From Gammaproteobacteria bacterium (GTDB taxonomy: Bacteria > Pseudomonadota > Gammaproteobacteria > Arenicellales > Spongiicolonaceae), in contig RKSH01000182.1 in the NCBI GenBank assembly GCA_007570945.1, positions 1 to 11,399 on the forward strand: a DNA stretch of 11,399 nucleotides, in the 5' to 3' direction. Position numbers and translations under genes: made by a program. The notes beneath the pieces are model-generated. The model was not told the origin of the DNA. It ran no database searches and saw nothing but the letters and a program-made list of their open reading frames with translations. Positions 5,644-11,399 of the stretch are shown piece by piece. Position 1 is the first letter of the stretch, and each line of letters begins with the position of its first letter.

Positions 5644-8320
5644 CACCGTTTTCACCGTCGCCACCGTCAAGCCGGCGCTCGTCCACCCGGCACACCGCGC
5701 GCAGGTCACAATACCGGCAGGTGGCATCACCACGTGCCGGGTCCACTTCGGCAACTCCCATGGCGATGTCACTGGCGAGTCTTTTCAGATGCGAATTCCA
5801 CTCGGCAATTTGCGACTCCCAGTCGACACTTTCGAGGTTGCACCCTGCACTTCTCTCCGTGTCGCAACGGCCAAGCAAACGTGTACCGTCGGTTTCGCCG
5901 CCGCGAAGTCTGGCAAAAGCAACGGCTTTCACTTCATCGCCAAGCAGCGCGCGGTATAGCGGCAACTGCGGCTCCTCCGGCCGCTCGCCATCCCACAACG
6001 TCGCTTTGGCCTCGCCGGTTTTGTAATCCATCACCAGCAGTGAACCGTCGTCCAGACGGTCAATACGGTCGATCCACACCTGCAGGCTGAGGCCGTGGAA
6101 ATTTTGTTCATGTTTTTCCTCCCGCGCGGTGACGGTGAACGGCGGCCGTTGTTTTTCAAACGCAAGATGCCGCAAAACCAGTTCGCGCAGCTGCCCGGCC
6201 AGCGCCCGCCGTGCATTGGCGCCGAGCACCGAAAGATTGCGGCGCTGAAAATCGCCGAGCGCCTCGTCAAGCGCGGCGTTCACTTTTGACTCAAGCGCGG
6301 CCTCACCCTCGGCGCGCAACTCATCGCGGCCGCGCCAGTTGCCCCACAAAAGGCGCATCACCTGGTGCACCAGATTGCCGCGGTCCATTGCATTGGCGGC
6401 GGCGCGCGTTTCGGGCAACTCCCGGCCGCCGAGGCGGTGGCGGGCGTAGGCGCGGAACGGGCATTGCGACTGGTCGCGGAACAAACCCGCGCCGCCCGGT
6501 GCGCGAACGTGCGGCGGCAGCGCGGCGCCGTTTGAGTCGTTCACCTTTTCCAAATACGCGCGCGCCGCGCCGAGGTGCGCGGGGTGAAGGCGGGGTTTTT
6601 CCGGCGCGTCAAATTTCTTAACGTCGCCACCGCTCAACAACGCGCTTGGGCGCAACTCGCGTTCATCATCCAGTTTTGCATAACTGAACACCACCTCCCT
6701 GGCGGCGGCCTTGAGTCGGGCGGTGAGTTGCCGCGCGCTGTTCAGCGACTCATCCCAGCCGCCGCCCGGCATGCCGCGCTCACTCTGCACCCGCACCGGC
6801 AGAAAGGCCAGCGGTGACGGCGGCGGCGGCCATGCCGCATCAGAAAAACCCGCCGCCCACAGCGCATCAAACGTCAGCCCGGCCGACTCCGCCAGTCCCA
6901 TCACCTGCACCGGCGCGGCCCCGGCCTGCGGGTTGAACACGCGCGCCGCCGCAAGCCGCCGCAACCTCACAAACGCGGCGCGCGCATCGCAAACGCCGGC
7001 CACCAGACCCAGGGAGGCAAAGTTGTCCAGCATTTCCCTCCACGCCTCATGGGCCTGGTGTTCATGGCTGTTCAGCGTTGCATCGCCGGGCCAGTTGGCT
7101 TTTTTCAACCGCCGGCTAAACTCCGCTCCCCATTCGCCCATGGAAAGTTTTTTCCCGTCACCGCCGCCGCACAAGTCGCGCAGCATCGTGCCCAGTCGCG
7201 GCGCATCGTCGGCGAATTTCTTTTGCATAAACCGTTCATTGTTCACGACACGGCGCAGCAGAGCCGGCGTGAGGGCCGGCGGCAGCGACTTGCGCATCTC
7301 AAAATCCACCCGCGCCCGCGCCGCCAACTCCGCCTCGGCGCCTTTGGTGAACGGCGAGCGCAACCAGCGGCTGAAAGTCTCGTAATCACATTCGGTGGAC
7401 GTCCATTCCAGCAAATCCAGCGCATCGGCGACCAGCGGCTGCGCGTCCAGGGGCGCGCCCAGGGAGAGGTGGAACAAACGCTCGGCGGCCACGCTGTCCA
7501 CCGCCGGGTCAAAACCGCCGAGTACATCGGTGAAAACCCGCCGCACATCCTCGCGGCGTTTTTCCAGGTCGCGCACCACGACGCCGACGCTGAAGCCGGG
7601 TCCGTTTTTTTCCATCAGTTCGCGGCACCAGGATGCGACGCGGTGCAATTCCTCCTCCGGGTCGGCGGCGCGGCACAAGCGGACATTGCGGGGATTTCTC
7701 GGCAAAGGAACCCGCACAACCTCAGCGCCCTCGCGTTCACAGCGCGCAAGAATTTTTTTCATCAGCGGCGTGACAACATCAAAGCCGGCGGCGATGAGGG
7801 CCGGCGGGACGGGAAGTTCACCGCGCGCAAGAACCGCGTTCCGCATGGCGACCCGGTCCAGCCAATCTTCCCCCCGGCAGCGGCGCATGAAATTTTCGCG
7901 CCAGCCGGCAAAGGCGTGCACATCGGCGCTGCCGCTGCGCAAACATTCCTCGTCTAATTGCCAATCCGCCAGCGCCCGGTGAGCGGCGCGCGCGGCCCGG
8001 GCGGCTTCCGATTTGCGCCACAGCGGCGACGAGCCCTCGCCATCGGCAATCGCCTCCTCCCACAACACAAGTTCCTGCGCATCGTTCAACAGCAGCGCGC
8101 CGCCCTCGCCGCCGAACTCAGACTCGCGCCAGGCGCGCTCAAACCATGCGTCCCACGGCAGAATGTCCGGGCTGGGCCAGGCCCGCGCGCCCTGCCCCTC
8201 CATGTGCCGCTGAAACTCCTCGCGCAGATAACGCTGCAAGCGGCGCGTCGCGCTGAGGCAAGTCGCGCCCCGCTCCAGCCGGGCGAGGTGTTGGTGCAGC
8301 GGGTTTTCGCCGGCGTCCAT
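5636..8320 (-). CDS. AddB-like PD-(D/E)XK nuclease with Fe-S cluster signature (probable DNA repair protein)
   Basis: Predicted partner subunit of the helicase-nuclease encoded next, acting on DNA double-strand ends. With the ATG at 8320 it is 894 aa, close to the roughly 900 aa of the 'probable DNA repair protein' family related to AddB. The N-terminus (ATCLSATRRLQRYL, 19-32) resembles that family but has no Walker A P-loop, so it is probably not an active ATPase. Residues 471-491 (VQVMGLAES then FDALWAAGF) resemble degenerate helicase motif V. The C-terminal nuclease has H652, D751, D765 and K767 (VMDYKTGE), and Q785/Y789. Cysteines C620, C868, C871 and C877 (C...C-x2-C-x5-C) match the 4Fe-4S arrangement of AddB and Cas4 nucleases. 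The frame opens 51 codons earlier (8473), but that part overlaps the methyltransferase and looks unlike protein. The start lies 5 bases after the upstream stop with no strong Shine-Dalgarno, suggesting coupled translation. It overlaps the next gene by 8 bases. Confidence 0.9.
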   Translation of the reverse strand: MDAGENPLHQHLARLERGATCLSATRRLQRYLREEFQRHMEGQGARAWPSPDILPWDAWFERAWRESEFGGEGGALLLNDAQELVLWEEAIADGEGSSPLWRKSEAARAARAAHRALADWQLDEECLRSGSADVHAFAGWRENFMRRCRGEDWLDRVAMRNAVLARGELPVPPALIAAGFDVVTPLMKKILARCEREGAEVVRVPLPRNPRNVRLCRAADPEEELHRVASWCRELMEKNGPGFSVGVVVRDLEKRREDVRRVFTDVLGGFDPAVDSVAAERLFHLSLGAPLDAQPLVADALDLLEWTSTECDYETFSRWLRSPFTKGAEAELAARARVDFEMRKSLPPALTPALLRRVVNNERFMQKKFADDAPRLGTMLRDLCGGGDGKKLSMGEWGAEFSRRLKKANWPGDATLNSHEHQAHEAWREMLDNFASLGLVAGVCDARAAFVRLRRLAAARVFNPQAGAAPVQVMGLAESAGLTFDALWAAGFSDAAWPPPPSPLAFLPVRVQSERGMPGGGWDESLNSARQLTARLKAAAREVVFSYAKLDDERELRPSALLSGGDVKKFDAPEKPRLHPAHLGAARAYLEKVNDSNGAALPPHVRAPGGAGLFRDQSQCPFRAYARHRLGGRELPETRAAANAMDRGNLVHQVMRLLWGNWRGRDELRAEGEAALESKVNAALDEALGDFQRRNLSVLGANARRALAGQLRELVLRHLAFEKQRPPFTVTAREEKHEQNFHGLSLQVWIDRIDRLDDGSLLVMDYKTGEAKATLWDGERPEEPQLPLYRALLGDEVKAVAFARLRGGETDGTRLLGRCDTERSAGCNLESVDWESQIAEWNSHLKRLASDIAMGVAEVDPARGDATCRYCDLRAVCRVDERRLDGGDGENGDG

Positions 8321-8325
8321 GGACG

Positions 8326-11300
8326 TTAATTTTTCCGCTTGCGGCCCGGCATGTCCCAGTCGCAATAGGGTTTCAGTTCTTTCATGGCGCGAATCGTCGC
8401 CGATATTTTTGTCATCTCCGGGGAGGCGGCGAGACGGCCGCGAATATCGGCGCGCAATTCTTCCGCCGGCCACTGCGCCGCTTGCCTCTCTATTTTTGCC
8501 GCAAGCGATGCCAGTTCTTTGTGGCGCGCATTGTTGCGGTCAAAAACTGGAATTGGAATTTTTTTCCAGATATGTTTATGGAAGTCCCGGTCGTTTTGCC
8601 GCGCCTGGCGGAACGCTTCCTGCAACGGAAACGAATTCAACAGCGCAATTAAATACAGCGCCTCTTTTTCGTTTGCGAGTTCGGCCCAGTAAAGCATGTC
8701 GTTGCACAGATGGCCGGTGCGGGCGGCGCAGACGTGCTGGCCGGACTTGTTGTAGGCGATTTTTGTGCGCGGCGCGCGCTCGTCCGGCACCGACTGGGCG
8801 GAGAGGTTGCCGCTGTAGTCCAGCAGTTCGGCCAAAGAACGTTTCCGTTCCCTGCGGTAAAAGTTGTCCAGTTCCGCCCATACTCTGGCGAATCTGCGTC
8901 CGACGAATCTCCATTCACGGGCGTTGTGAAATATTGATACCGCGTTTTCCTCCCGCAGAAAACCGTTGGTGGGATTTTTCTCAAAGGGCCCCAGCAGGTA
9001 CAGTTGCCCGCCGGCCAGGCGAAACGGCTGCAAACTGTCGGGAGTGATGCAGGGCAGCAATGCGGCCGCCTCCACAGTTTTCGCGGTGTGCGGATATTCC
9101 GTCCACGGCGCCTTGTCGCGTCTTCCGATTCTGCCCTCCATGGCCAGCGTGCCATCGGGATGGCTTTTCACCACCCTGACCACAACAAACCGCGTGGGGT
9201 TCATTTTCGCACCATTGCGGAAATACCCGTCATAATGACTTTCCCCGGACGGCAACGGCGCCGGTGCCGCTATGCGGACTTTTTTTGCCGCCGATTCCCA
9301 GCCCTCGGTGACGAGGACTTTTTCCGCGCCTTTTTTCATGCGCCATTCGTAATGCTTGCGCTTTCTTTTGCGGAAATCATGAATCCACACCGAGGCGGCG
9401 GCGCCGCTGAACGGGGGATTCTTGACATTTTTTAAACTGTGGGTTTCGGACCAGCGGTGCTGCCGCGGGTCGGCGAATTGTTTCCACCCGGAGCTTCTCA
9501 GCGCGCTGTCCGGCAGCACGAACCCGCACACGTTTTTATCGGCCAGATACAAATTCCTGGTGTGCACGGTGAACACCGCGGCTAAATTAAACTCGGACGC
9601 GCCGGCGCCCAGCCCGCCTTTCCTCAGTCCGTATTCCTGTTTCATTTCCATGACCATGTGGGCGGATTCCCGGTCGGCGGGCGAGGCGGTGACGGCGCTG
9701 CTGACCCAGGGCGGGTTGGTGGCAATGCGGTCCACCTTGTGGCGGTGCAACAACAGCGGATGGGTGAGGTTGCGCAAATACCATTCCCACACAGAATTGC
9801 CCTCGGCGCGAAACACCGTCCGCAACTTAACCGCCATTTCCTTAATTTCCCCAACCAGAGGCGCCGACAAAACGCCCGCCCATCTCTTCCTGGAAAAATC
9901 GGGCGCGCGCTTTTTGCCCGCACCCACGGTCGCATATGAGACAACATCGAAAATCACCGACTCAAAATAATCGCTGTCCAGCAGTTTGGACGGTATTTTG
10001 AATTGGTTTCTTCCGGGGGTGATGATGTTAAGCGCCTTCTCCCCGTCCAATTGATTCTGGCGCCAGTAGCGCAGCAGAAGGGAATCCCCCTGCCGCACCA
10101 TCAATTGGCTGTCCTGCGGTTTTGTCGGCAGCGCGGTCAGCAACGTGGCCTGCGCCATTTCAACGGCGACCGGATGAACATCGGTACCGTGAACAAGCCG
10201 GACGGCAATGGCCGAGCACACCTCATCCGCCAGGCCTTGTTCCCCGGCGTATTGGGCAATGCGCCTTGCGGCATGGAAAAGAAAAGTTCCCGAGCCGCAG
10301 GCCGGGTCGAGCACGCCAACACCCTCCAGGCGGCGCGCCTCCGGGTCGGACAGTGTTTTGTGGGCGGCGGCGATGGCGCGTTCCAGCCACTCCTCGTCCA
10401 AAACCCTGTTGCAAATAAATTCGGCGAGCCAGTCCGGCGTGTAGTATTCGCCGAAGTCATGGCGGTCTTTTTGCGGAATAAGCGATTCATATGCGCCGCG
10501 CAGCACGTCTCTGGTGGAGCGCTGCCAGTCATATTTTCCGACTTCCTCAAACAACCTTTTAAGCAGCGCGCTCCCCTGGTGGGATTCCACCATCCATGAC
10601 ACAAAACCCTGCCTCATCATATTCGCCGGCTTTCCCCGGGGAGAAACAATGGTGTGGCGAATTGCGCGGGCGGTGGCCACCAGCAGGCAGTGATTGAGAA
10701 AAAGACGGTCCATGTGCCTGGTTTGCAAATCGGGCCTGGGAGGAAGGACTCCGGAGCCCGATAAGATGCTCTTCCAAAGTTCGAATTTGGTGTGAAAAAA
10801 CCGGCCCGACTGCCGGCGGTCCATAATCAAGTCAAAACCTTCCTTGAGCGGCTGAATAATCACATCGGCAAGCGACAGCGGCGGCGGCGGTTTTTTCCCC
10901 TTGCGCTCTTTGTCGGCAAAAAACTCCCGAAGAATTTTGTTCAACTGGCGGGCGCCGGCATCATCGTTGCGAACTTCGATTTTCCCCCCGTGGGGCTTTA
11001 GCTGGCCGGCCGCGCCATCCCATTGGTACAGGTAAAAATCCCGGCCGTCGGTAATCGCGCCGCGCCAGGCCAAACGGTCCTGAAACGGCCCTTCGGCATC
11101 ACGCATGTGTTTTATGTAGCGGGCCAGTTGCTCCACGGGCGTTTCCTGGCCCCGCATGGATTTTCGCGGCGTACCGGGGCCGGCCAGGCCCGGCGCCTTG
11201 GTTTCTATAACGATTTTGTAGGACTCGACCAGAACATCAATTTCCCCTCCGGGCACCGTATAAGCGGTGCGCACATGGTCATTGCTTGACCACGACCGGC

Positions 11301-11394
11301 ACCACTCCGCAAGAGGGATTCTCACCTCATCCTCATTGCGGGCGCCGGCGATTTTACCCAGCAACGCGCGGTTAGATTCGGCTTGCGACTTCAC
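8326..11394 (-). CDS. Type IIG-like restriction-modification enzyme: PD-(D/E)XK nuclease fused to N6-adenine DNA methyltransferase (5' end may lie outside window)
   Basis: Predicted single-chain enzyme that methylates adenine in a target site using S-adenosylmethionine and may cut unmodified DNA. Seen in 1022 aa: a nuclease-like core near the N-terminus (D53 in EIDVLVE, then E64 and K66 in VIETKA); methyltransferase motif X around 314-327 (FGEYYTPDWLAEF); motif I DPACGSGTF at 363-371; an acidic motif II-like GTDVHPVAVEMA at 403-414; GDSLL at 436-440; catalytic motif IV NPPW at 560-563; and a C-terminal IWKKIPIPVFD stretch at 942-952, like the end of specificity (TRD) regions. About 115 residues separate GDSLL from NPPW, which is long. 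The apparent start is a GTG at 11394. The frame has no stop between it and the right edge, so the true start could be upstream. The gene reads less GC-rich than addAB downstream. Alternatives are a methyltransferase of a multigene defence system (BREX PglX-like) or an orphan methylase. Methylase call firm; nuclease activity likely; specificity unknown. Confidence 0.85.
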   Translation of the reverse strand: MKSQAESNRALLGKIAGARNEDEVRIPLAEWCRSWSSNDHVRTAYTVPGGEIDVLVESYKIVIETKAPGLAGPGTPRKSMRGQETPVEQLARYIKHMRDAEGPFQDRLAWRGAITDGRDFYLYQWDGAAGQLKPHGGKIEVRNDDAGARQLNKILREFFADKERKGKKPPPPLSLADVIIQPLKEGFDLIMDRRQSGRFFHTKFELWKSILSGSGVLPPRPDLQTRHMDRLFLNHCLLVATARAIRHTIVSPRGKPANMMRQGFVSWMVESHQGSALLKRLFEEVGKYDWQRSTRDVLRGAYESLIPQKDRHDFGEYYTPDWLAEFICNRVLDEEWLERAIAAAHKTLSDPEARRLEGVGVLDPACGSGTFLFHAARRIAQYAGEQGLADEVCSAIAVRLVHGTDVHPVAVEMAQATLLTALPTKPQDSQLMVRQGDSLLLRYWRQNQLDGEKALNIITPGRNQFKIPSKLLDSDYFESVIFDVVSYATVGAGKKRAPDFSRKRWAGVLSAPLVGEIKEMAVKLRTVFRAEGNSVWEWYLRNLTHPLLLHRHKVDRIATNPPWVSSAVTASPADRESAHMVMEMKQEYGLRKGGLGAGASEFNLAAVFTVHTRNLYLADKNVCGFVLPDSALRSSGWKQFADPRQHRWSETHSLKNVKNPPFSGAAASVWIHDFRKRKRKHYEWRMKKGAEKVLVTEGWESAAKKVRIAAPAPLPSGESHYDGYFRNGAKMNPTRFVVVRVVKSHPDGTLAMEGRIGRRDKAPWTEYPHTAKTVEAAALLPCITPDSLQPFRLAGGQLYLLGPFEKNPTNGFLREENAVSIFHNAREWRFVGRRFARVWAELDNFYRRERKRSLAELLDYSGNLSAQSVPDERAPRTKIAYNKSGQHVCAARTGHLCNDMLYWAELANEKEALYLIALLNSFPLQEAFRQARQNDRDFHKHIWKKIPIPVFDRNNARHKELASLAAKIERQAAQWPAEELRADIRGRLAASPEMTKISATIRAMKELKPYCDWDMPGRKRKN

Positions 11395-11399
11395 CAGAA

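Noticed and set aside
8321..8473. 51-codon upstream extension of the AddB-like protein
   Set aside because: It overlaps the methyltransferase C-terminus in another frame, and the ATG at 8320 gives the usual family length and N-terminal block.

Overview
All supported genes in this window lie on the minus strand, so transcription runs from high to low coordinates. The DNA is GC-rich, and the window is coding nearly end to end with gaps of at most a few tens of bases. The pairing of an AddB-like 'probable DNA repair protein' of about 900 aa with an AddA-like UvrD helicase-nuclease, next to a cN-I-type 5'-nucleotidase, suggests a proteobacterium, most likely a gammaproteobacterium. That assignment rests on gene-family context only. 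No rRNA, tRNA, CRISPR array, insertion sequence or transposase was found.

Layout in transcription order: (1) 11394-8326, a 1022-aa protein joining an N-terminal PD-(D/E)XK-like nuclease to an N6-adenine DNA methyltransferase and a C-terminal specificity-like region, resembling a type IIG restriction-modification enzyme. Its frame is still open at the right edge. (2) 8320-5636, an AddB-like nuclease with a four-cysteine Fe-S signature, starting 5 bases after the methyltransferase stop. (3) 5643-2260, an AddA-like SF1 helicase with a C-terminal nuclease, overlapping the previous gene by 8 bases. (4) 2231-1341, a cytosolic 5'-nucleotidase of the NT5C1/cN-I family. (5-7) 1334-690, three small membrane proteins whose junctions are coupled, two of them with good Shine-Dalgarno sites. 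(8) 654 to the left edge, an exported Calx-beta-domain protein that runs out of the window and is preceded by a sigma70-like promoter.

Genes 2 and 3 should form a two-subunit AddAB-type complex that resects DNA double-strand breaks for recombination and can degrade foreign linear DNA. A restriction-modification-like enzyme directly upstream, only 5 bases away, allows the idea that cutting of unmodified DNA and processing of the ends are co-expressed. That is inference, since AddAB-type genes are usually housekeeping. The methyltransferase gene looks less GC-rich than addAB by eye, which fits a transferred restriction gene inserted ahead of a resident repair operon.

The three small membrane proteins match no family I recognise. 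Their tight coupling suggests one membrane complex, and they are the least explained part of the window. The Calx-beta gene begins a separate surface or secreted-protein unit with its own promoter.
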